Shown: positions 10,186-19,209 of the stretch, piece after piece | Position numbering within the stretch: position 1 is the first letter of the stretch | Layout: each line of letters starts with the position of its first letter | Assembly (NCBI GenBank): GCA_033557465.1 | Contig: CM066047.1 | Coordinates: forward strand, 7,828,234-7,892,233 | From: Ichthyophis bannanicus | Taxonomy: Eukaryota; Chordata; Amphibia; Gymnophiona; Ichthyophiidae | Direction of reading: 5' to 3' | DNA length: 64,000 bases | Position numbers and translations under genes: made by a program | Notes under the pieces: generated by a model | The model's input: only the letters and a program-made list of their open reading frames with translations | What the model was told of the DNA's origin: nothing | Databases searched by the model: none

Positions 10186-11045
10186 GTACAGGACTGGCGA
10201 AGAGCTGATGTGGTACTTCTGCAATGAACTGGTAATAGGGAAGATGTGACAAACTATAGGCCAGTAAGCCTTACCTTGATGGTGGGAATAGTAATGGAGG
10301 CGCTCTTGAAAGAAAGAATAGTGGACCTTCTAGAAACCTATGGATTGCATGATCCGAGGCAACATGGTTTTACCAGAGGAAAATCTTGCCAAACAAATCT
10401 GATTGAGTTCTTTGACTGGGTAACCAGAGAACTAGATCAAGGGCATGCGATGGATGTGATATACCTAGATTTCAGCAAAGACTCTGATATTGTTCCTCAT
10501 AGGAGGCTTATTAATAAACTGAGCAGCCTAGGGGTAGGTCACAAGGTGGTGCACTGGATCAGAAATTGGTTGACTGACAGACAACAGAAGGTTGGAGTAA
10601 ACGAAACTCACTCAGAAGAAAGGAAAGTGCATAGTAGCCTTTCTCAGGGATCAATCCTGGGACCGATACTGTTTAATGTATTTGTGAGTGATCTTGCAGA
10701 AGGACTGAATGGAAAAGTCTGTCTTTTTGCAGATGACACGAAAATTTGCAACAGAGTGGACACACTTCTGAGGGAGTGCACAACATGAGGAAAGATTTGA
10801 AAAAACACTAGAAGAATGGTCTAATGCTTGGCAGTAAGATTAATGCAAAGAAGTGCAGAGTCATGCGCTTGGGATGCAGAAATCCAAAGGAATAAAAATG
10901 CAATAGGGGGAGAGAGAGGTTGGTGTGAACAGACCAGGAGAGGGTCTAAGGAGTTCAAGGTGGCAAAACAATGCGGTAAGGCTGTAGCCAAAGCCAGAAG
11001 GATGCTGGGCTGCATACAAAAAGGATTAACCAGCAGAAAGGAGGA
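10186..11045 (+). mobile_element. CR1-B LINE fragment (reverse transcriptase part)
   Basis: A 5'- and 3'-truncated CR1-B copy. It starts in the RT domain at DWRRADVVLLQ (about 10190), contains the 10246-10788 open segment, and continues to the RRMLGCIQKGLTSRKEEV block at about 11000-11045. There it meets a CR1-C copy in the opposite orientation. The missing 3' end argues for deletion or rearrangement rather than simple truncated insertion. Confidence 0.85.
10246..10788 (+). pseudogene. CR1-B ORF2 reverse transcriptase core fragment
   Basis: An open segment of about 180 codons covering the RT fingers and palm: NYRPVSLTLM, RQHGFTRGKSCQTNLIEFFD, DVIYLDFSKDSD (the first catalytic Asp lies in this block), SQGSILGPILFNVFVSDL and FADDTKICNRVD. 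The FADD motif with both catalytic Asp residues is retained. It loses frame after TLLRECTT, where relatives read SPEGVDNMRKDL. The enzyme copies LINE RNA into DNA at the nicked target. The first codon is arbitrary because the frame is open upstream. Confidence 0.85.
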
Positions 11046-11939
11046 GGTCTTCTGTCTCTTTTCTATACTTCCTCCTCATGTTATCTACCCCTTCCTGGGT
11101 GTCTACTCTATTGCAGATTTCAGTATCATCCACAAAGAGGCAAACCTTACCTGAAAGCCCTTCCGCTATATCACTAACAAAGATGTTAAAAAGAATCGGA
11201 CCAAGGATAGATCCCTGGGGCACACCACTGATAACATCCTTCTCCTCAGAGTGAGCTCCATTTACTTGTACTCTTTGTCGCCTCCCACCCAACCAATTTC
11301 TAACCCAAGCAGTAACTTTAGGGTCCATCCCTAGGGTGCTCAGTTTGTTTATAAGTCCCCTGTGAGGAACAGTGTCAAAGGCTTTACTGAAATCTAAATA
11401 CACCACATCTAGGGCTCTCCCTCGGTCCAACTCCCTGGTCACCCAGTCAAAGAAATCTATCAGATTTGTCTGACAAGACCTGTCTCTGGTGAATCCATGC
11501 TGTCTCGATCCTGTAATCCGCTGGACTCCAGAAACCTCACTATTTTCTCTTTCAGCAGCGTTTCCAATAATTTACTCACCACCGAAGTTAAACTAACCGG
11601 CCTGTAGTTTTCAACCACATCCTTACTTCCGCTTTTGTGTAAAGGCACCACATGAGCCTCTCTCCAGTCCTTTGGCACCACTCCCGACTCCAACGAGGCA
11701 TTGAAAAGGTCAGTCAGTGGAGCTGCTAGAACGTCCCCAAGTTCCCTCAGTATTCTCGGGTGTATCCCATCCGGTCTCATCGCTTTGTCTACTTTAAGTT
11801 GAGATAGTTTCTCATGAACACAGTCTTTTGAAAATTGTTCAAGATGTCCTTTGCTTCTGTTCCTATTTGTGGGTGTTTTCTGAGGTCCTGCTCCTGGTTC
11901 TTCATCTGTGAACACAGAACAAAAATATTTGTTAAGCAA
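11026..11939 (-). pseudogene. CR1-C ORF2 reverse transcriptase fragment
   Basis: Two long open pieces, 11939-11460 and 11442-11026, encode linker and RT palm/fingers in two frames. The frameshift lies within the QHGFTRDRSCQTNLIDFF block at about 11460-11510, which reads DSMDSPETGLVRQI in the shifted frame. The catalytic motif reads FVDD rather than the usual FADD. RPDGIH carries Arg where relatives have Gly. The last few codons run into CR1-B sequence. Not functional as it stands. Confidence 0.85.
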
Positions 11940-12037
11940 TTCCGCTTTATCCTTATCAGCTTCTACATATTCCTCCCCTGCACCCTTGAGTCTGACAATA
12001 CCACTCTTGCCCTTCCTCTTCTCACTAATATATCTGA
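11046..12037 (-). mobile_element. CR1-C LINE fragment
   Basis: Minus-strand CR1-C. It enters at about 12037 with the RYISEKRK linker and runs through LNKYFCSVFTDEEPG, VDKAMRPDGIHPRILRELG, DWREAHVVPLHKSGSKD and NYRPVSLTSVVSKLLET. After a frameshift near 11500 come VTRELDRGRALDVVYLDFSK, GVPQGSILGPILFNIFVSDI and FVDDTEICNRVDTQEGVDNM. It stops abruptly at 11046, where the opposing CR1-B begins. Confidence 0.87.
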
Positions 12038-12044
12038 AAAGACT

Positions 12045-13293
12045 TAACTATGTAACACAAGCACTGGTAAGTTAGATGCAAGGCATTGATAAGGCAGACA
12101 AAGAGTGAATTTGAGAAGAAGCTTACTGTGGAAGCAAAGATGTGTAATGAAGACATTTTCAAGTACATTCGTAGCAAAAAACCTGTGACGGAGTCAGTTG
12201 GACCATTAGATGATAGAGGGTTAAAAGGGGCACTATAAGGGGACAAGGCCATAGCAGAGAGACTGAATGAATTCTTTGTTTCGGTCTTTACTGAGGAAGA
12301 TGTAGGGAAGTTACCCATGACTGAAATGGTATTTAAAGGTGATGCTGCAGAAGAATTGAAAGAAATATCGATACACTGGGAAGATGTATTACAACTATTT
12401 GATAAACTGAAGAGTAGCAAATCACCTGGACCGGATGGTATACATCTGAGGGTGTTGAAAAAACGGAAATATGAGATTGCAGACCTACTATTAGTAATCT
12501 GTGAACTATCATAAAAATCATCTGTAATACCCGAAGAATGGAGGGTGGCCAATGTAACACCAATTTTTAAAAAGGGTTCCATAGGTGATCCGGGAAACTA
12601 CAGACCAGTGAGCCTGACATCAGTACCGGGAAAAATGGTAGAAACCATTATAAAGAACAAAATTACTGAACAAGTAGCTAGTCATGGCTTACTGGAAGAC
12701 AGCCAACATGGCTTTAGCCAAGGAAGAACTTGTCTTACTAATCTGTTATGTTTTTTTGAAGGTGTGAATAAAGAGGTAGACAAAGGTGATTCGGTTGATA
12801 TAGTGTATCTGGATTTTCAGAAAGTCATTGACAAGGCCCCTCATGAGAGACGTTTGGCAAAATTAAAGAGTCATGGGATAGGAGGCAGTGTACTATTGTG
12901 GATCAGGAACTGATTAAAAGATAGACAGCAGAGGGTAGGGCTAAATGGACAATTTTACCAATGGAGAAAGGTGAATAGAGGAGTACCCCAGGGATCTGTG
13001 CTGGCTCCGCTGCTTTCTGACATATTCATAAATTACCTGGAAATGGGAATAATGAGTGAGGTAATCAAATTTGCAGATGACACAAAACTATTCAAAATTT
13101 TAAAGAAACATGAGGATTATGGAAAATTGCAAGAGGACCTTGATAAATTGGAAGACCAGGCATCCAAATGGCAGATGAAATTTAATGTGGACAAGTGCAA
13201 AGTTATGCACCTAGGAAAGAACAATCCAAACTATGGTTACATGATGCAAGGATCCACATTAGGAACCACCAACCAGGAAAATGTCGTGGATAA
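12045..13293 (+). mobile_element. CR1-A LINE fragment
   Basis: A 5'-truncated CR1-A copy starting in the linker (ACACAAGCACTGGTAAGTTA at about 12055) and breaking off at 13293 just after the GSTLGTTNQE block. The C-terminal domain and 3' UTR are missing because a DIRS-derived unit (13294-13828) adjoins. The break coincides exactly with the inverted-repeat start of that unit, so the DIRS-derived block probably inserted into, or recombined with, this copy. Confidence 0.87.
12317..13293 (+). pseudogene. CR1-A ORF2 reverse transcriptase, two in-frame stops
   Basis: A single reading frame covers the RT domain: SSKSPGPDGIHLRVL, NYRPVSLTSVPGKMVETI, SQHGFSQGRTCLTNLLCFFE, DIVYLDFQKVID, GVPQGSVLAPLLSDIFINYL, FADDTKLFKIL and MKFNVDKCKVMHLGKN. 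It is broken only by TAA at 12512-12514 and TGA at 12911-12913 (Trp in relatives). The catalytic FADD is present. Its frame consistency makes it one of the better preserved decayed copies. Confidence 0.86.
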
Positions 13294-13828
13294 AATTGAA
13301 ATTACACTTGCTTGGTAATTGTAGTTCCTTGAGTGACGACAGTTTAGTCCTCCACCTCTGGGTAGTGCACCTCCTCCTGCAGCTTGGAGACTGGACCTGT
13401 CAAACTCGTGACATCACTGGATGTAGCCTGATGGAATCCCCCATCAGCTCCAATGAACTATTGAAAAAGCAGACTCAAAAGAGCAACAAACAAGTAGCTA
13501 ACAGTTTAAGGATAATCTGAACTGCAATGAAAGGTATAACTGAACAACTTATCAAACCATTAACCTCCCCTTTAAAAGGAAAGGGTGAGATCTACCCTAT
13601 TAATGCTCTCCTCCCTGCCGAGCCAGGAACTAGGAAGAGAGAGGAGAGGCAGGTCAAAGAAGTAAGAATGAGAACGCCAGCCAATCATCTTAAGGTGATA
13701 ATCACCTGTACACCGGAATCTCGCTCCAGAAAGCGTGCCCTGCTAAAGTATCAATCCCTGGGCGAGAATGAGGACTAAACTGTCGTCACTCAAGGAACTA
13801 CAATTACCAGGTAAGTGTAATTTCAATT
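13294..13828. mobile_element. DIRS-derived 535-bp inverted-repeat unit
   Basis: Terminal arms of about 59 bp at 13294-13352 and 13770-13828 are reverse complements with about two mismatches (core CCTTGAGTGACGACAGTTTA against TAAACTGTCGTCACTCAAGG). The interior has no recognisable gene. The left terminus shares CAGTTTAGTCCTCCACCT with the left end of the adjoining recombinase fragment (13845-13862). It is therefore best read as a non-autonomous derivative of that DIRS family, joined to it head to tail. Confidence 0.75.
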
Positions 13829-14430
13829 TCCTTATCGTTCCTCCAGTTTAGTCCTCCACCTTTGGGATGTAACAGAGCAGTACTAACGGGAGGAACCCTG
13901 CCAGCCGGCACGCAACACCGCCGACCCGAAACAGGCATCATTCGCCGCCAGTACATCCAGGCGGTAGTATTTACTGAAGGTATGAAGAGAGGACCAGGTG
14001 GCTGCTCTACAAATCTCCACTGGTGGAACTAGGCTGTGCTCTGCCCAGGAAGCCGCTTGCGATCTAGCAGAGTGAGCTCTCAGAACCACAGGTGCCGGAT
14101 GACCCTGCAAAATATAGGCTGAGACAATCGCCTCCTTAATCCACCTGGAAATGGAAGCTTTCGCTGCCGCCTCCCCTTTCCTGGGGCCTCCAAACACCAC
14201 AAACAGACGATCTGATTTGCGGAAAGACTCGGAAACTGCCAATATTGACGCAACACTCTCTTTATGTCCAGGGGGCGCAACTCCCGATTGGAAGCGCGCC
14301 TGACCGACTGCAAAACTGGCAAAGAGACCGTTTGATCCATGGGGGGGGGGGGGAAGTGGAGCCCTTTCACAAGGGCACACAACTTTCTGGGGCCATCTCC
14401 CTGGCATCTGCAGCTAGGCAATCCCCATAT
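13829..14430 (-). mobile_element. DIRS element fragment, family D (recombinase end)
   Basis: Left-terminal sequence (TCCAGTTTAGTCCTCCACCT) followed by the 3' end of a minus-strand tyrosine recombinase gene. RT and gag are absent. At about 14430 it is joined to a terminal sequence (TGTGAAGACTACATTCCTGC) of the same type as the right end of the neighbouring gag-only unit, so this is an internally deleted or recombined copy. Confidence 0.75.
13883..14407 (-). pseudogene. DIRS tyrosine recombinase, C-terminal part
   Basis: The frame ends at 13883. The last roughly 70 codons hold the recombinase catalytic core: LRAHSARSQAASWAE (the HxxR motif is HSAR), PPVEICRAATWSSLHTF and SKYYRLDV (the nucleophilic Tyr is one of the YY pair). 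This matches DIRS-group recombinases, which integrate circular cDNA. Upstream residues include SDRLFVVFGGPRKGEAAAKA and SISRWIKEAIVSAY, as in the catalytic domain of relatives. The N-terminal half with the first catalytic Arg is missing. No internal stop in the retained part. Confidence 0.82.
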
Positions 14431-14466
14431 GTGAAGACTACATTCCTGCTTGTTCCTGGAGATAGC

Positions 14467-15791
14467 ATAGCTACTCACCTGTAACAGATGATCTCTGGGA
14501 ACAGCAGGAATTTAGTCTTCATAACCCACCCACCTCCCTTAGGAGTTGTATCTTTCTCTCTCTCTCTCTCTCTCTTTCCCTCTCTCTTTTGTCTCAGCTT
14601 TAAACTCAACTGGAGAGGGACCCTGATTCTAAATGCTCCAGCTCTCTAACACCGTCCTGCTCCAATGAAGCCGATTGCCCTAAGTGTTGAGCCCAGCGTG
14701 GGCAGGCCCTTGCCACCCAAGCCCCACAGATGGAGGCCTGCAAGGAAACCGCATCCGCTTCAAAGGATTGTTTTAACAATTCATCGACCTTACTATCCTG
14801 CGCATCCTTTAAGGCTGCGCTACCTTCAACTGGAATAGTGGTCTTTTCAGTGACCGCTGAGACCGCAGCATCAATTCTCGGACAGCGGAATTTCTCCTTG
14901 TCTTTATCCGCCAGGGGATATAACCTGTTCATAATCCTTAGCCCTCTGAGTCCCGCTTCAGGATGATCCCACTCATCTTGATCATCCGATCCACGACCTT
15001 GTGGACAGGGAATACCACCTGCGTTTGACGCACCGCCTGAATAATGGGATCTTCCCCATCCTCTTCCTCGACGGCTGCTCCGTAGCCAGCTTGAGCGTCT
15101 GCAGGGACTCCGTAATAAGGGCCGTCAACTCATCCTTCCGAAAAACTCGGATGATCCTCGCCTGATCCTCAGGCTCAGGGATCTCCCCCTCTTCCAATTT
15201 ATCACGTCTGCTTTCTCCACCTCCTGCCACCCCAACTCTAAGGGCGAGTGATCCGGTGGGCGAGGTCTCTTGGAGGGTTTAAGTGCCAGGCTTTCGCAAT
15301 CCGTCAACCCAGACCGCGAAACAGCTGAGGGGGTAGGCAAAGGCCACGGCAACTTACCTTGACGTCTGAGACAGAATGCTTGATGCATGAGCAAGATGAA
15401 GTCTGGACAAAACTCCTCCAGCTGCATATCAGAGCCGAGCCCCGAACACGCGCCAGGGTCCCCTGATGTAGCCTCCAGACCGGACGTGGACGGGACCGCC
15501 ATGCATGCTTCTCCCTCCGTCCCCGCTGCGGACTCTTGGGGAGCGGACACGATGGAGTTCTCCATCTGCTGTTCCACACTGGCTGAGACAGCTGCACTAT
15601 TTCTCTTAAAATAGACAGTTGGGAAAGGCGGGAAGGCAGCACTCAGGCGCTGTGGGATGCTCCCAAAAGCTTTCCTATTGGATGATGGGGAGCGTTCCCT
15701 CGCAGGCTCCGTCAGTACCGACGATATTCATATGTGAAGACAAAATTCCTGCTGTTCCCGGAGATCACCTGTTACAGGTGAGTAACTATGC
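14467..15791 (-). mobile_element. DIRS-derived unit retaining only gag, with inverted termini
   Basis: The left terminus (about 14467-14520: ACTCACCTGTAACA, then CAGCAGGAATTTAGTCTTCA) and the right terminus (about 15730-15791: TGTGAAGACAAAATTCCTGC, then CACCTGTTACAGGTGAGTAA) are inverted repeats. The interior is a minus-strand gag-like gene with no RT, RNase H or recombinase. It is an internally deleted, non-autonomous derivative. A (TC)n run lies at 14551-14588. Confidence 0.75.
14606..15577 (-). pseudogene. DIRS gag-like protein, broken
   Basis: Two clear segments. The N-terminal one (15577-15125) is acidic and polar, with DFILLMHQAFCLRRQGKLPW. The C-terminal one (14932-14606) carries NRLYPLADKDKEKFRCPRID, DAAVSAVTEKTTIPVEGSAA and LKDAQDSKVDELLKQSFEAD. 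The block YPLxxxDKE...PxxDAAVS...TTIPVE...LKDxxDxK is characteristic of DIRS-type gag proteins. Frames differ between the segments, so at least one frameshift lies between about 14932 and 15125. Gag is presumed to package element RNA. Confidence 0.78.
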
Positions 15792-17823
15792 TTTATTGGG
15801 CTAACTTAATACATTTGTAGACTAGCTTTCGAAGGTAAAACCTTTTCCTCAGCTCAGGACAGCATGAGCAACCGAACCATATGGCAACAAGAGCACTCCT
15901 GCAACAACAAACATAGTGGATAATGGCAGATAAAAACAACTGGCACATCCATTCTGTCATGGCACTTCCTCTGAGGCACTGACAGTCAAATTTCCACTGT
16001 GCTTAGATAAGGGTAGCATTGACAGACGGTATCAATAGGGTTCAAACATTCGTTTTGCAAAAGGACATATACCAATGGATCTGTCACGCAAGCACCAACA
16101 TCATGAAGAAAAACATCAGCACAGAAAGATACCTGATCTAAACCCAGGTCTCTGGTGAATCTGATTCAGTCGTCTTCTGGACCTCCATCTTTATATTAGT
16201 AAAGTGGAACATCCCCCTTTCCAACAGCATCCCAACTGTGTTGTAAGTATCTTTCCAGTACAAAAACAATGTGTGCTTATTTACATGCAAGTATGGATGG
16301 AGATAATGAACTTCTAAAAAGCATAATTTATCTAGAAAAAGCATGATCTGCACTTCTTCCACTATAAATAAATATTGTGAGATTTACTCAGGAAGGGACC
16401 AAGAAGTGTTTTATGAGTACTGCTTACCTAGAAGGTCATTTTTTAAACATTTATGATGAACATCTTTGGGTATTACACACATTATCCAGAAAATTGAGAT
16501 TTAATAGCACAAAAAACAGGATACCTGGCACTCAGCACTATGCAGAAGACATTTCTGTCTTTGTATGGTTAACAGCCTTATTGTTGACTGTAAAAATAAA
16601 GCCTCTCTCTCATCTCCTAAAGGTGGTACAGATTGTTCTGTTTACAGGCTAGCTAGAAATGATCAGCACTGATGGACAAAAGCAAGGTGACCTTTGAACA
16701 TGTATTAGTGACTGCCATCAGCAGAGTACTCTCCTGTTTGCATTGGTAAAAGGGTACTTAGCAAGAAAGAGTTTTTTTTTTTTTAGTAGTGAGAAAATGC
16801 TCAGTGCAAACTGCTAAAAATTCTTCCTTTTCTGAAAGACACATTTCAGTATTATTTAGTATTTCAAAATGCACAAGAACAAAAGACTTAAACGCTTGTT
16901 AGTGACAGGCAAGTTACTGAAACCTGATACTGAAATAATCTAAGTGACAAGTCTTTTTTTAAACATATAATCAATTTTACCTGCTGAAGAAAAAAACTTT
17001 AGACATTACGGCAGAGATTGCTAGCATTATTGTTGCTATTGCTCCAATTCTATTTGTCTCTCTTCTGGTTCTCCAACATTCTTTTCATTTGTTTTTAGAA
17101 TCCCATTCAGATAAAAATGAATTGAGGCCCACAGCATTGCTGCACTTCATTTCCACAGCTCAGTTTCACTGACTCAGTTTGAAAGGAAGGAGCCCAAAGG
17201 GCTTGGAGATGGCGAGTTATGAAATTAGAGCACATGCCAACTCCTCACCTACACTTAAAGGCTGTTTACCCTCTTGTCAGCCCAGCGGAACCCTCGCCTG
17301 CTCTCAGAACAAGCAGCATTGTTTCCACCACAGCTCCGAGCTGCTTCACAGGAAGCTGAATGAACTTAGCAAACTTCCCAGTTTTGTGCTATTAGTCCTG
17401 CCTTACCATGAATCTCCAAATATGGGTTCTCTCCTGGCTACTTGATTTCTCACCAAATGAGTTACAGTGGAAGCTGAAGAGGGAGGAAAGAAGGATGGAA
17501 GGAAAAGGACAAGGAGAATTGCGGAGCAGATTTATGCAATGTGGAGAAAGTCCCTCCTTGTCAGCCACTTATACTATTCCACACTTAAGTTAAGGTGAGA
17601 AAGGAAGAAGAACTAGGAATAACCTTTACAGAGAAAAACAGGGGTACAGTACAGTAACAGAAAAAAGTGCTATTGTGGCTCTCTGGATAAATTCATTCCT
17701 CAAAGCATAATTAACATTAATTTTAATTACTTTTTTATTGCTGCTTTTGTTTGTAAATAAATCATTTGATAGGTAAATCTTAAAGAACATACTGCAGTTA
17801 GTCTTAGACACAGCAGAACTTAC
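15792..17823. other. No gene recognised; possible repeat at the left edge
   Basis: 15795-15860 (GACTAGCTTTCGAAGGTAAA, CCTTTTCCTCAG) looks like part of a dispersed repeat that I cannot name. The rest is AT-rich, low-repeat sequence without convincing exons. Since a candidate exon lies immediately to the right on the minus strand, this stretch could be intron downstream of it. Confidence 0.45.
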
Positions 17824-17980
17824 CTAATACCACTATCACACTCTGTAGCAAGGAAAAAACTGTGACATCTAACTGCCTGAAGCATCTCTGAAGGCATTCC
17901 TTTTGAAAGATCATAGTAATGTCCAAACCTTAAAGAAGCTGTTGGAGTAACCTGCCAAAATACAGATTCATATAAATAAG
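17824..17980 (-). CDS. Candidate host-gene internal exon
   Basis: Read on the minus strand: a pyrimidine tract ending TTTCTTTTTTTCAG (acceptor AG at 17982-17981), 157 nt open in one frame, then ATTAG|GTAAGT (donor GT at 17823-17822). The exon encodes approximately LYESVFWQVTPTASLRFGHY, then YDLSKGMPSEMLQAVRCHSF and FLATECDSGIR. An alternative acceptor (TGGCAG at about 17952) would give 128 nt. The peptide has no transposon motif and is compositionally like a conserved cytosolic or luminal protein, but I do not recognise the gene. Evidence is the splice-site pair plus the open frame; no conservation search was possible. Confidence 0.5.
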
Positions 17981-18059
17981 CTGAAAAAAAGAAACGTAGG
18001 TTAACAACACATTCACTACTACTTATGAGGGTTATTCTGTGCCATGAATAGCAGGGATG

Positions 18060-18600
18060 GACGTCCATCGCCCACTGGCGTCTAACCTCCCCGCTGTTTG
18101 TGCGGGCAGTTAGACAGGGCGGGGAAGGAGCAGTTCAGGAGGTGGAGTCTGGGCAGGCGGGCAGTGGGCGGTCACCGGCCCTGGATGTCCTGAGCTGGCA
18201 ACATGTGCAGGGAAGCTATTCCACCTCCGAGGTGGAATAACGTCCCTGGACGTGGTTTTTTATTTTAATGATGGGGCGTGGATGGGGGAGGGAGGGCCGG
18301 AGTACATTTCCTGTAGCCAGACCGGAGGTTGGGCTGCAGGGAATAAGCCTTTTTTTCCAGCAGCCAGCATCGCGGCTTTTAAATGGCACCACAGCTCCAT
18401 TTAAAAGCCCTGAGTTAGTCAGCCTTGTCATGTATGTGCAGGCCGGACTGAATCACAGTCCCGGTCTGCATGTACATGACTGATAGCGATTCTGATCCCA
18501 CGGGGCTAGACGTGCCCCACGGGATCAGAATCACGAGCCCCTCTGTACGTCCGGCTAAGACCGGACGTACAGAGGGGCTGGACGACCGGGGTGGAATGAG
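18060..18600. repeat. GC-rich cluster of hairpins
   Basis: Several inverted repeats sit close together. GGCTTTTAAATGG/CCATTTAAAAGCC (18374-18386 and 18397-18409) is perfect over 13 bp. CCCCTCTGTACGTCCGG/CCGGACGTACAGAGGGG (18538-18554 and 18561-18577) is perfect over 17 bp with a 6-nt loop. Imperfect pairs are ATTCTGATCCC/GGGATCAGAAT around 18490-18532 and GTCATGTA/TACATGAC around 18427-18480. GTCTAAC/GTTAGAC pairs around 18080-18115. The sequence is GC-richer than its flanks. No gene is evident. Confidence 0.75.
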
Positions 18601-18717
18601 TCTTTATTTGTATAGTGTTACAATGCGTACACAGCAGTGTACAGATACACATGAAACACAGTCCCTGCTCAAAAGATCTTACAATCCAAGCAAGACAGAT
18701 ACACAATAGGGGACTAG
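18601..18717 (-). mobile_element. LINE/SINE-like 3' tail fragment
   Basis: On the minus strand it reads GCTTGGATTGTAAGATCTTT, then TGAGCAGGGACTGTGTTTCA, and ends TATACAAATAAAGA. The phrase ATTGTAAGCTCTTTGAGCAG is a recurring vertebrate LINE/SINE 3' tail. There is no coding content. It adjoins the CR1-C fragment to its right. Confidence 0.6.
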
Positions 18718-19111
18718 AGATGATTTTGACACACGCATCTGCCACTCTTTCCGTAAATAAATATTTCCGCATATTACTCCTGAATCTATCCTTTTTCACC
18801 TTCATCCTATGTCCCCTCATTGCAGAGCTTATTTTCAATCGAAAGAGGCTCTCCTCCTGTGCATTAATTACATGGAAGTATTTAAATGCCCCTCTCAAAT
18901 CTCCTCTAGCTTGCCTTTCCATTAACGTATGCATATTAAGATCTTTAAGTCTGTCCGCATATATTTTATGACAAAGCCCACTGCTCATTTTAGTAGCCAC
19001 CCTCTGCACCAACTCCATCCTGTTTATATCCTGTTGAAGGTGTGTTCTCCAGAATTGCACACAATACTCCAAATGAGGTCGCACCAGAGACTTATACAGA
19101 GGCACTATCAC
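18718..19111 (-). pseudogene. CR1-C ORF2 C-terminal domain fragment
   Basis: An open minus-strand frame with the conserved CR1 region after the RT domain: VPLYKSLVRPHLEYCVQFW, INRMELVQRVATKMSSGLC, DRLKDLNMHTLMERQARGDL, GAFKYFHVINAQEESLFRL and RKYLFTERVADACV. The frame then runs into the unrelated tail at 18717 and the palindrome cluster, so the open frame to 18506 is partly fortuitous. The normal CR1-C terminus (WNSLPVEVVE and on) is missing. Confidence 0.75.
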
Positions 19112-19209
19112 CTCCTTTTTTCTGCTGACCGTTCCTTTCCCTATGCACCCAGCATCCTTCTGGCTTTCGTTGTCACCTTTTCTACCTGTTTAGTCACTTT
19201 AAGATCACA

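Noticed and set aside
15795..15860. GACTAGCTTTCGAAGGTAAA motif as a named repeat
   Set aside because: Feels like a known vertebrate repeat end, but I cannot assign it to a family from sequence alone.
16138..16652. Possible further host exons beside the candidate exon
   Set aside because: A donor-like CTAGGTAAGC on the minus strand (about 16424) is preceded by stops in all frames when paired with the nearest acceptor, so there is no supportable exon.
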